This document shows positions 1-11,367 of a stretch of DNA of 64,000 nt, one piece after another; position 1 is the first letter of the stretch, and the number at the start of each line of letters is the position of its first letter. Source of the stretch: Carex sylvatica (taxonomy: Eukaryota > Streptophyta > Magnoliopsida > Poales > Cyperaceae). The stretch lies in assembly GCA_964058845.1 (NCBI GenBank), contig CAXKVR010000017.1, forward strand, positions 171,211-235,210, written 5' to 3'. The translations under genes were made by a program, and so were the position numbers. The notes under the pieces are model-generated. The model did no database searches. It saw nothing but the letters and a program-made list of their open reading frames with translations, and was not told the origin of the DNA.

Positions 1-2
1 TA

Positions 3-35
<33 letters not shown>

Positions 36-60
36 TGTGAAACAGAGAGCAGAGAGAGTG
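1..60. repeat. GA microsatellite at the window edge
   Basis: A (GA)n run at about 9-36 is followed by further GAGAG-rich sequence. On the minus strand this is a CT-rich leader-like stretch, so a gene reading leftward out of the window is possible but unproven. Confidence 0.6.
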
Positions 61-2236
61 AAACTGGGGGCTTTGGCTGAGGTTTTATAGGGATCGATTG
101 GGAATTTTATTTTGGTAAAAACATAAAAATTACTGCGCGATTAAAGAAATTAACCGAACCGCTCTTTTGAGTTTGTAAGATTTTCATCAAATAAGCAGTT
201 TGTAAATTAAGAGGGGCAGGTGGCGCATTTCCTCTTTATCTTTTTAATGAAATGGAGAAGGCTTTCAAATTGAATTGAATTATAAAGGGATCATGTTGTC
301 TGCCTTTTTGGTATCAAATTTTACTTGAATTTTTTAAAAAATAATAAATGTCAAATTTTATCAAAAATGAAGGCTACATATTAGGTATACTTAGCTATGC
401 AATGCAATTTCTTGCTATGTCTTAATTAATTACAATTTAAACTTAATGGTATTAAAGTGTTGATAAAAACAAGAAATGAATACTAGTAGCATTAATGTAC
501 ATTAAATATGATCCTTATTCTCTTTAAATTGCTTTCAAATTTAAAAAAAAAATAGAGATTGACATAAAATCATACAGCTTTGTTACCTTTGTAGAGTAGA
601 AGTAGAGGAATTTATATAATTATCACCAAAGGTAACATAATATTTATGTTTAAATTTGAATATGCACAACTATTAAAAGAGTCTCGTACATTTTATTTCT
701 GACCGGATTAATACAGATTCTGATCAGATGGTTCGGACCTCAACATAAATATTTTTTACCTCTCGAGATATAGATTCGAGGTAGAGAGGGAGGAGGGATC
801 ATTTGGATCTGTATCCTTGTAGTACCGTACGTTGGGTCCACAACTTTACGGCTTAGATTTAATTTTAGTCAGATCAAATTTTATTTGATACCTATTTAAA
901 TTGTAAGAGTTCCCTTTAAAATTCGTGTTAAATTAAAAAAAAAAAGAGTCTAAATCATTTCATTCTACAAAACAATGTCTCTGTAGTAAAACAGAGAATA
1001 CAAATTCAGACCATTTGGGAACAAACAAAATTCATTATTTCCTAGTGTTGCGGTGATTTTGAGAATGAATTTAAAAAAATGGAGAAATAAAAAATAATTA
1101 AAATGGGCTTGGGCCTGTAAGAGGCTAGTATCTTATAAAGAAAAAAACAGTAGTGAGATTAAAATATCTCTAAATTAAAAATAATGAAAAATATATACCT
1201 CCGAATTGCCTAAAATAAATATATACATGACCCCCACTTGACCATAGATGCATGTGTTGACTCGTTTCTGTTCTAAACTAACACTAAACCTGACATCAGT
1301 GACATGATGACTTGATCATCATAGGTTGAAATATTTTATATAAAAATGAATTCAAATTTTTTGGCGCGAGAGACTAACATTTCTATATATATAAGCACGC
1401 ACGTCGTGTTCATGACCTTGCCTCTGCAAATTATAGAATCTTGATTTTTCATAGTCGGTATACAGTTGCCTACATGCATGATGAGTCACAATTATAGTCA
1501 CAATATTTGTGAATTAAACTCCAATTAAATTCAAATAATTTATTTTTTGTTGATGTCGAATCGAACGCCGCTGACCGAACTTTGACCGAATTAAATCAGA
1601 ATAATTCGCAAATTTTACAATTTTTTCCCTGAATTATACAAATTATTCGCGAAATTTTCCAAGAACATTTCTTTTTTAGTTTTTTTTTTTTGCTCTCTTG
1701 CAGGACTGAGATCTCTGACCCTGATAATTTCAAATCATTCATGAATCACAAATTTTTAGCCTCGCTGAATTAAACCCGAATAATTCATTTGTCACTATGA
1801 TCACAATAAGGAGTTCACATTAATAATAAAAATGATGGGGATTTATTAGCTTGATATATAATATTAACAACCGCAAAACAACTTATAATTTTCAACAAGC
1901 TCAATATAATATAATATATATACTTCATACACATCATATACAAACAAAATTGATGAAATATGATGCAAATTTCATTATTCATCAAAGGACATGAAAATAT
2001 TTAACAGAATTTAACGGAAAATCAAATAATACTTAAATTGCATGAAAAATAATACAAAAACAATGTCTATAATATACTCTGTCTTTTGAAAATTTATTTC
2101 CAAGACTTGAGAAAATATTGTCAAACTTGTCCTTGTAAAGAGATCATAATCTACAATTAATAAAACAAAAAGAAGAGGGATGTAAATAAAACTAACAGAT
2201 AAATTTGGTGGGTGCTAAATTATGATGGCTCACAAA
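61..2236. other. AT-rich intergenic DNA
   Basis: No gene seen. It contains homopolymer runs and, at about 1545-1800, a copy on the minus strand of the dispersed repeat whose ends read GTGACAAATGAATTATTCGGG. Confidence 0.5.
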
Positions 2237-2244
2237 GTCACAAT

Positions 2245-2406
2245 CAGTGTTGTAAATAACGGTATGCGGTCGTCGACGGATAGGATATTATCAAACGATT
2301 AATTAAAAATAATCGAGAATAATAAGTCTATAAGTCAGAAAAATTCATGATAGTTTGATCACCGCCAACGACTAATCGGCCTAAACGGACGTAATTTACA
2401 ACACTG
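2245..2406. mobile_element. hAT-like MITE, CAGTGTTGTAA family (162 bp)
   Basis: Ends CAGTGTTGTAAAT and ATTTACAACACTG are inverted repeats. An exact 8-bp duplication GTCACAAT flanks it (2237-2244, 2407-2414). No coding capacity. Confidence 0.88.
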
Positions 2407-3594
2407 GTCACAATAACACTGCGTGTGGCAGGCCATACCGGTCACAGAAGATCTAGTCTTGTTTAGGGTTTTCAGTGCTTGGCGTTGACCCGACCCAATA
2501 CAGTTTTTTGCAATATGGGCATTTTATTTAGTCCAGTTTGACCCAAAGACTGTTCAAATATTATTGGACACAAATGCCTAGAGTGGATTAAGAATAGTGA
2601 GCTAAGTTATAGGCATGTATTTTTTTTTCTTTTCTTTTTTGGAACTGGAATATACTGGCATGATACTCAGATACTGCCTAGTTTTGGTTTTAATTACTGA
2701 ACTAGGGGGGAACAGAGCTCAGTATTAAAAGCACTGACGGATCCAGTAAGGAATTGGAGTAGGCACTTGTCTATTTTTGAATTTGAAATTTTATTTTCGA
2801 TTCAGTACTAATTATTTAATGTGTCAACTCCTGAAACAATGTAGTGCCTACTCTTAGTCTGAGCTAGTCTGATTCTTGAACCGATTTCTTATGTACTTTG
2901 CTCAATTTTTTTTTTTTTTTTAATGTTTGTGATGTTCTATTTTGTAAATATAACGAGGGAGAAGAAGAGAACAATAAATATTTGACGGTAAAAGCTATCA
3001 TTACAATTTTAAGAAAATAGGCAGGCCGAGCTTTTTGAACATTTTATTATTCAATATATATATTTCGATTAAATTTTTATCTAAGTTTTAACTTCAATTT
3101 GCTAATTTGCTAATAACAGTTTCACTTTGAACTGTGTCAAATAAATTTTTAATTAGCATAGAAAAAATATTTCAATACGGTACCAATTGATTTCATGATT
3201 TTAACATATTTTTAATAAACATAGTTATAGGGATTAAGTTGCAATTGTGTTGCCGATAAGTTAATAAGTTTAAATCCAATTAGCTATTTAAACCCGATTA
3301 GTGCCCGACAGAAATCCTAAATCTGCTCTTAATTTAAAAGGCAATACTATTGTACTAGTATAGTAGTGTAGTACATGTATGAAAACACGGCTGTTCGTTC
3401 CGGTCTGAAATTATGAAATTTCAGCCATGTGTTCGAGTTTTGGCTGAAATCGAAACAATTAATTAATTAATGTGGAAATGATATTTAAACAAGTTCCTCT
3501 TCTGAATGTTTGATTTCGTTTGCTGTAGAGATGATTTTTAATTCAGTTGTTTAATTCAAAAGAAGAAACAAAGATTGTTTATACAAGCTGTGAA

Positions 3595-3800
3595 GAACTG
3601 ATTCAACGGTGGCTTCTGATTTTACTGTTTTGTTAAGTCACCATTGAATCAGTAATTTTCAAAGTGGCTTGATAAATAGTAAAAAAAATTAAAAAAATAT
3701 AAAATTTGGTCTCCAAACAAATTTCAATATAGAGATCACATCTAACGGTTCAGATTGACCATTTGGACATTGAAAATATAAAAATAAGTTATAATCATAT
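3595..3800. repeat. Single arm of the TTTGGTCTCCAAG foldback family
   Basis: Shares AAAATATAAAATTTGGTCTCC, the AGATCACATCTAACGGTTC stretch and GGACATTGAAAATAT with the complete foldback elements at 35502-35847 and 46189-46603. Only one arm is evident. Confidence 0.6.
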
Positions 3801-4270
3801 GTGATGATATGCTTATATAAGCATAGTAGCCAACTTCTATATATATATATATATTTTTTTTTAGGAGATAATCTAAAGAATTACAGCGGCTGTCAAATTT
3901 TAAGACGATATATCTTTGGCTTTACTAGGCATGTCTATGATTAATTAATCTAATGATGCTGTCAACAAATTCGGCTTAAAAGTCACTGATGAGCTATCGA
4001 CCTATATATTCATATATTGTATGTTGTGCAATAAGGTATAGGTTAAGGTATCGTATCAAATTTAGTCTGATGTTATGTTAGAGTTGTCTGATTAGTATCA
4101 AAATTTTAAGATTTATGTGAGTCAAGTGCGCACAAATTCTGTTGTAGATCAAATGCTCTGATTGTGCATTGGATTTATTTGGTTTGATGCCCACAGAACC
4201 GTAGAGTAGAGTCCTCATCTCGATCGGAGTATGACAGTGAGTAGACTTGGTCGTTGGAGTGCGGTGCAGT

Positions 4271-4599
4271 GAGGGGCGGCGGACCCATGTAGTCCCAGGA
4301 GGTAGTTGTCCTTTCTGGATTTTGAATTTTAGTGGAGACCGGGATGAATTTTTTGCTCCCTCTAAATGTTTGATTTGTAATTCGAATTAAATTTAGAATT
4401 AAAATTAAAATAAATTTCTTAAATTATGATTGGTAATTAGAATTATAGGTTAGTGAATCAGAAACTATAAGTCAGAATATTTGAAAGTATAAGTTAAAAT
4501 ATTATTTATTATCGAGTACCTAATTAGTTAATGGGTTTAAACCCGATTCGATATTTTTTTTGCCCCCGCCCCCCGATGAAAATCCTGAGTCCGCCCCTG
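4271..4599 (+). mobile_element. hAT-like MITE, CAGGGGCGGA family (copy 1)
   Basis: Right end GAGTCCGCCCCTG pairs with a degraded left end GAGGGGCGGCGGACC. Flanking 8-bp repeats GGTGCAGT (4263-4270) and GATGCAGT (4600-4607) differ at one base. Internal sequence matches the copy at 5462-5808. Confidence 0.82.
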
Positions 4600-4794
4600 G
4601 ATGCAGTCGAAAGAGTGGAAAGAGTGGATCCGGTCGTAGAATGAGATGAGAATTAAAGTATTAGAGTCATTATGAATGTCTATAAATAGAATTAGAAGAG
4701 TAGATCTAGAAATTTAATGGATGATTAAGGGTGATTAGAGTAATTAGAGGATTTTTTATCATCTCTTTACTATCCTTTCAAGGTTTGTATCTGT

Positions 4795-5165
4795 CAAATT
4801 CAAATTAAATGCTAATTACTATCTAAAAAGTAAAATAAAATGCTAATTACTATCTAAAAAATAAAATAAAATGCTAATTAAAGCTAAACGACAATAAATA
4901 GCAAAAAGTCAACTGTATGAGAAATTAAAGTGAGCGTATGATATCTCTCCAGCAAAAATAAACCTCTAGCTTTAACTTAAGTCAACTTAATAATAGCAAT
5001 TAAAAATAAAAGACAAATGAATGAAATGTTGGTCAATTTGGAGAAAAGTTAGCGTATGATATCTCTACAGCAAAAATAAAACGGTGCTCTAGCTTTAATT
5101 GTAGTCAACTTAATAATAACAATTAAAATTAAAAGACAAATGAATGAAATGTTGGTGAATTTGGA
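4795..5165. repeat. Two local tandem duplications
   Basis: A unit of about 33-36 bp around ATGCTAATTACTATCTAAAA is repeated from about 4808 to 4880. A unit of about 125 bp (GCGTATGATATCTCTCCAGC through GAATGAAATGTTGG) occurs at about 4934-5033 and again at 5051-5155 with moderate divergence. Confidence 0.65.
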
Positions 5166-5461
5166 GGCGGGAAAATTGTCTCTACTTTAAAAACAAAAAT
5201 GTGAACATTTCAATACTATTATTTCATAATTGGTCCCTTTTTAGTGTATTTTTTCTATTTCAAAAGAAAAAGAAAAAACTATATAATTGGTTCACTTATT
5301 AATGAAAGATTTGAAAAAAAAAATTAAGCAACAAATATACTTCATTAATTATTTATATTTTGTTAATTATTTTTTTATTATCAAATTCAGTACTTTTCTT
5401 GTAATAATTTTCTTATTTCGCCATTGGTTATACACATATAAAATCAGTTAGTACATGTCCG

Positions 5462-5808
5462 CAGGGGCGGACCCATGTACATCCGGGGGGGTGGGCTGCT
5501 CTTTTTGGATTTCGAGTTTTAGTGAAAATCTGGATGTTTTGATCAACTTTGCTCTCTTGAAATTTTTTTTGTAATTCAGATTAAATTTAGAGTTAAAATT
5601 AAAAAATATTTTTGAATTATAATTGATAATTAGAATTATAGATTAGAAAATCAGAAATTACAAGTCAGAGTATTGAAAAGTATAAGTTAAAGCATTGTTT
5701 TTTTTTTTTATCGAGTATCTAATTAATTAATGGATTTAAATCCGATTAGTTATTTAAATCTAATTAAATATTTTTTTGTCCTTGACGAAAATTATGGATC
5801 CACCTTTG
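5462..5808 (+). mobile_element. hAT-like MITE, CAGGGGCGGA family (copy 2)
   Basis: Starts CAGGGGCGGACCC, ends GGATCCACCTTTG, and is flanked by an exact 8-bp duplication CATGTCCG (5454-5461, 5809-5816). About 347 bp; no coding capacity. Confidence 0.88.
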
Positions 5809-5986
5809 CATGTCCGTACATATGTATGTTTATAAATTAATACGCTAGCATGAAGTTAATTATATAATATATATGTGGGGTTTACATTAGTAGTACCTAG
5901 TTAGTGGCTGTCCATATTTATGTTGTTCAAAATAAATGCACCTATATATGTTGTTCAAAATTAATTTGCATGCTCCAGTGATTTAG

Positions 5987-6190
5987 GAATTCAGATCCAG
6001 TGATGTAACTTAATCTTTGAGTTTTAAATTGAGACCGTCCGATTCGAATCCGATATGATCTATCCGAAGTGGAGCGCACATATCCCGAGACATGAATTCG
6101 AATTCCGAAGCAATCTCGATCAACGGATTCGAATCGAACGGTCTCAATCCAAAATCCATAGGTTGGATTACTTCAGAGGATCCGGACCCA
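5987..6190. mobile_element. Mutator-like MITE (about 204 bp)
   Basis: Inverted repeats carry GACCGTCCGATTCGAATCC near the left and GGATTCGAATCGAACGGTCTC near the right. TGATTTAG flanks both sides (5979-5986, 6191-6198). Related to the element at 48341-48544. Confidence 0.72.
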
Positions 6191-6825
6191 TGATTTAGTT
6201 AGCGTGTGTCTGCGGTATCATAAACATCATTTAAACAAATAAACAATGATATATATACAAAAGGCAGATACTTCTTTTTGCCACAGTTAATTTATATACC
6301 ACACTGGCACATGGAACCTGCTTATTCGTCTAATGGTTTTTTTAGCATTCTAAGCCTGAGTGTTAATGATTTGATCTTTCATTTCTTGTGTTTTTTTAAT
6401 ATTTTTGGTATTTTAAAAGCTCTTTTATGCGGTGAAGGAAAAAAGTGATATGATGTGATTAACATGTCACGACTTAATAATGTTATGTAATGATACGTGA
6501 TCAAAATTTTATTTTTTATGTGACGTGATTAAAATAGTGGATAATATGTACGTCATGAAATGATTACGTTATTGTAGTCTCGTCGTGAACTCGTGATATG
6601 ATTGACCACGCTTATTTTTTTTCTTCAGGTTTTAAGTTAGTTTACAGAAGAAGAAAAATGAAAAAGGTGCTAAAAATGATAACCTATTGCAAAATAAATA
6701 AACAATATATTGGGAAAATTGGTACGTGTGTGATTGGGTCAGTTTGCATGACATGTCATTTCCAGTCAAAGAAAGACACATCATACGAAATATGAGTCAC
6801 GTTGCATGATCAACACACATGACGT

Positions 6826-7080
6826 CAGGGGCGGATCCGAGATTTTTATTAGGGAGATAAAAAAAAATAGCTACTCGGGTTTAAATAGCTAATTGAGTTA
6901 AAACTTATTAACTAATAGAGTACTAGATATAAAGTAATACTCTGACTTGTAATTTTCATTGTTATGATTTCTAATTTCTAATCATACTTACCAATCATAA
7001 TTTAAAAAATTTATTATAATTTTAACCATAAATTTAACCATATTTATGAATCAGAATTTCGCACAAATAAAATTCCATAA
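6826..7080 (-). mobile_element. CAGGGGCGGA family element, truncated
   Basis: Begins CAGGGGCGGATCCGAGATTT and carries the reverse of the family interior (GGTTTAAATAGCTAATTGAG, AATTTCTAATCATACTTACC). The far end is not recognisable. Confidence 0.65.
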
Positions 7081-7084
7081 CATG

Positions 7085-8240
7085 GTTATAAATTAGTACT
7101 ATCATCCAATCAAATTATCTGAAAGAAGAAGGCTTTTGGTATAGTATTAATATTAAAGACATGATTTTTATGTACAAAGCTATGAGTTTGAAATCCACAA
7201 AGTATAGAAATCCTGTAATATATATAGAAATTTGACCCCTAACTAGTTATTTTTTGAAACAAAAATATGAGAAAAGAAGGACGTTTAATTTAGTAACTGA
7301 GGGACACATATTTAAAACTTAATTGAAAGATATTTTTTCAGAAAATTATCCTAAAAAATAGTCTAAATAAATTTTAGGAAAAAAAAAGCATCAAATTAAA
7401 CTAGCGGAACAAATTTGGTCAACAATTTCTTATACTTTAAAGTTTAAAACCAGTGAACTTAAAGGGAACCAAATGATATCCTACACCTACAATAACTACC
7501 TAAAGTTGTCAAATTATATTATCAAAATATTTTTATTTGAATGACAAGATTCATGATTTTTAAAAATTATTCACAAAATTATATTTTCTTCTAAAACTTT
7601 AGAAGGTTAATATATATACTTATATACATTATAATATGAAAATTATTCCTGAATTGTACTTTGTTATACATAAACCATAAATTTAAATTTCACCAAACTA
7701 TATTTAAATTCCTAAACCAGACCTACAAGGACAGAAAAGGAGACAGGAGTCACAGGACTTTAAAAAAAATGGTAAAAAAATGGTACTAGTCCATAATAGA
7801 GGCATGGGTAGATAAGAGTAATAGTTAGGCAGTTAGAATCAATAGGTAGTTGGTTAGCAATATTGTTAGGAAGTGTTAGCATGCTTAGCAGAGTGGTTAG
7901 GTAGTTAACAATGATGTAAATCACCTATATAAATGTGTGTATAAAAGAAATCAGTATCAGAAATGCAATTTCATTCTCTCTTTCTCAAATCTTTAGTCCA
8001 TTTTCTAAGTCGCCAGAAATAAGTTACCGAAATGCCCATATCTTCAAGGCCTGTTCAGAGACGGCCTAAATTTTTCTTCTAACAATCATGTCCCTTTCAA
8101 GGCCCATAATATTTTTCTGATTTTCTGTTATCGAATTCTTCAAAATCAATTGTGTACCGACTATCAAGGTATCTTATGAGTCATTTTTCCCAGTAACTCA
8201 CCACACAGATAGAACAATAAAGATTGTTACATACAAACAC
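7085..8240. other. Intergenic DNA upstream of the superoxide dismutase gene
   Basis: No gene seen. About 7790-7975 looks like an LTR or promoter fragment (ACCTATATAAATGTGTGTATAA followed by CT-rich sequence), but no paired repeat was found. The gene's own promoter must lie in the right part; no clear TATA box is visible next to the ATG. Confidence 0.35.
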
Positions 8241-8349
8241 TTACATTTCTTTAATCCAGAAGAGTGGACACGAGGTATTTATTTCCCCAATTGTCGACTC
8301 CTGTCTATTCGATCTGGATCGAGACGAGCAGAGTGAAGAAAAATAAACC

Positions 8350-10380
8350 ATGGCTGTCAGATTAGTCGCTTCTAGGAAAACCCTGGCTCAAACCCTAACT
8401 CCGGCTCTCTGCCATTGCCGGGGCTTGACGACCGTCACTCTCCCCGACCTCCCGTATGACTATGGCGCGCTGGAGCCCGCCATCAGCGGGGAGATCATGC
8501 GGCTCCACCATCAAAAGCACCACCAGACCTATGTTACAAATTACAATAAGGCCCTCGAGCAGCTCGACTCCGCCGTTTCCAAGGGAGATGCTCCAGCTGT
8601 CGTGCAACTCCAGAGCGCTCTCAAGTTCAACGGCGGAGGTTTAATTTTTAAGAAACTTTTTTTTTTTTTTCTTTCTTAGAATTTTAGAGGATGAGTACCT
8701 AGAAAATTTGCAGTTGATCGCAGAACTTGTTAGTATTGGTTTGTAGAATGAACAATTGGAAATTTATGGTTTAGTTTCTTTATAGAGGTGTGCTAAAATG
8801 ATAGGTCAATTCAGAATTTCAGATACTAGGGCAACAAAAGTGTCTTGAACTTGGTTTTTCTTATCCGTTGCTCTGTAAAGATTGTAGCTCATTACAATAA
8901 ATAAGATTGAAAATTTCAAATAAAGAATGTGGTTACTTATCAACCTGAAATACAGAATTAGTGTAGCAACTCTTATTTGACAAGCCCCTATGGTAAATAC
9001 TAACTAATCAGGGTACTCTTTCAGGTCATGTGAACCATTCAATTTTTTGGCAAAATCTCAGGCCAGTCAATGTAAGTATCTATTTCAGACCCCTTCTTTA
9101 CACTATCAATATTTTCTTGTGGAATATGTAAAACTGTACATTAACTCTCTCTCTCTGTCTCTTCTTTGTGTTAACAGGAAGGTGGTGGTGATTCACCTCA
9201 TGGGGAACTTGGTTGGGCTATAGATAAAGATTTTGGTTCAATGGAGGCACTTGTAAAGAAAATTAACTCTGAAGGAGCCGCTTTGCAAGGATCTGGATGG
9301 GTGGTGAGTTTTTTTTTTTTTTAGATTAAAGTATATAAAGTGTCAAATTTTATTCAAAACCCTGCAGCTTTGAGGTGTTGCAAAAAAAGCATCATAAACT
9401 ATTGAAGTTATAGCTTTGTCATTCATGAGAAACTAAATACTCAAGTTTAAGAGCTCTACAGCGTGTTCTTTCATTCATCAAGAGATGCTTCCAAATTGCT
9501 TTGCGGAGAAGACCTTTAAAGTCGGGAATTTTATGACAGTTGTATTTAAAAATTAGGTTTCACGGTAATGGTTAATATCATAATTTGTTCTAACATTTTT
9601 GTGTTTACTTTTACAGTGGTTGGCACTAGATAAGGAGCAGAAGATACTGAAGGTTGAAACCACTCCTAATCAGGTAAATCTTTTCATAGTTCAAAATTTT
9701 GAATTAGGAACTGAAGAATGTCAATGAAATAAATAGATATTAGTACAATACATAAATGAAGTTTCTGTTGACATGTTCTGTGTTGTAGAACATCACATGT
9801 TTTCCCTTAAATGTAGAATGTTTTCCTTTTCAGTGTATGTTCTAGTAGTGATTGTGTGAGCGACCTAGAACCAAAAATGCTGGTAATTTTTTAATTTATC
9901 AACTGCGTTATTTCTGAAGTTCTTTTCAATTTTGTAACAGGACCCTTTAGTAACCAAAGGAGCAAACTTGGTACCTTTGCTGGGTATAGATGTGTGGGAG
10001 CATGCCTACTACCTACAGGCAAGTTTTATTTTTCTTTTCTACTATATCAAATCAGCCCCATATGTTACTTACAGTGCAAGTACTTTCCAACATTTCTCAT
10101 AACTGCAGTCGAGCAAAAGAGTATATGCTATTATAGTCATTTTTTCTGTTATGTAGTTGCATTTATTATAATAGTTTGCAAATAATCTAATAAAACGATT
10201 GGTGCTAATTGCAAAGTTGAGGAATGATTTTTGGGAATGCGGTTAAATCTGCAACAAATAAATAAATAAATTTTACTTTGAATGCAGTATAAAAATGTTA
10301 GACCGGACTATCTCACCAACATCTGGAAGGTCATAAGTTGGAAATATGCCGGTGAAGTTTTTGACAAAGAATCTGCTTGA
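8350..10380 (+). CDS. MSD1: Superoxide dismutase [Mn], mitochondrial (six exons)
   Basis: Converts superoxide to hydrogen peroxide and oxygen in the mitochondrial matrix. Joined exons are 8350-8638, 9025-9071, 9178-9303, 9617-9673, 9941-10018 and 10288-10380 (stop TGA). They total 690 nt and 229 residues, the usual size for plant MnSOD, and all phases close. Residues 1 to about 26 are basic and Arg/Ser/Thr-rich, like a mitochondrial presequence; the mature part starts near [15 protein letters not shown]. Predicted metal ligands by family alignment are H53 ([11 protein letters not shown]), H101 ([11 protein letters not shown]), D190 and H194 ([11 protein letters not shown]). The start codon sits in a good context (accATGGC). 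Oddity: the last intron has a GC donor (CAG|gcaagt at 10019) with a normal acceptor; the others are GT-AG. Downstream it converges with the tRNA methyltransferase gene. Identity is near certain; the symbol follows Arabidopsis usage. Confidence 0.97.
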
Positions 10381-11367
10381 TCTTTATGAGAGTAGATCAA
10401 ATAAAATCAAGCTACTGCAGCTTAAGCTTTGTTTATAAATCGAACAACATACTTATCATTACTGTTATTTTATTTTTATTATGTTCGTCTTGTGTATGAT
10501 CGGAACATGTTTTTTGAGGAAAAGCTTGTTAGCTGGACCTGAATTTTTATATTAATGAGTTTCTTGGTGCTTTAACTGAGCTCAAGACCACTAGAGTGAC
10601 ATGTACTAAAAGCTGAGAGTTGGAAGCACAGGAAATCCATCAAACTATTTATTAGTCCACCCTGTTACCCTGTATGAGGTCCATCTTGGTCGTATAGGTA
10701 GTGTTTGAGATGAACATAGCAGTTACCTTGACTAGTTTATTACAGACCAGTCAACCTAGACGCTAGAATGAATATTAATCAATGCCAACTACCGGAGAAG
10801 ATCACAACAGCAAAACCATTGAATTTTGACAATGTACCATCCTGTCACTGTGAAGAAAGCTTCATAACTGCACGAGGTAGTTGGATGTGTTGCATAAATG
10901 TACCAACATTAAAACCCAGATAGAAACGAACCCTCAAGTCTGTAAGAAGCGCTGCAATACAAAATTAAGCTCATTCTGCTGTGAAAATTCTGTCTCACAG
11001 TCACTAAAATGTTTTTGCCATAAATTGATCACTCTTTAAGTTTCATTTGTTCCTATGTAGTCATTAAACATTTTATTTGTTTCAATCAAGTCACTATTAT
11101 TTTTTCTGTGCAAAATACTAACAAAATATGCTAATCCATCTACATGTCACTTCATATTTTGTTAATATTTTGAATGGGAATTATTGTTAGAGAATTAATG
11201 TAATACCATTGCCCTTGTACCAATTTCTTTTTCACGAGATAAAACTTGTGTTATGAAAATTCTCTCACAACTTCTTTTGGACAAGTAAAACTTCATAATG
11301 GAAAACGATATTCCATTGCTTCCAAAATTTAATATCAATGGCAAGTAAAAATTGTGATAAGAAATCC

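Noticed and set aside
7790..7975. Solo LTR upstream of MnSOD
   Set aside because: Has a TATA-like and CT-rich tail but no paired copy, clean ends or target duplication, so it was only noted in the intergenic entry.
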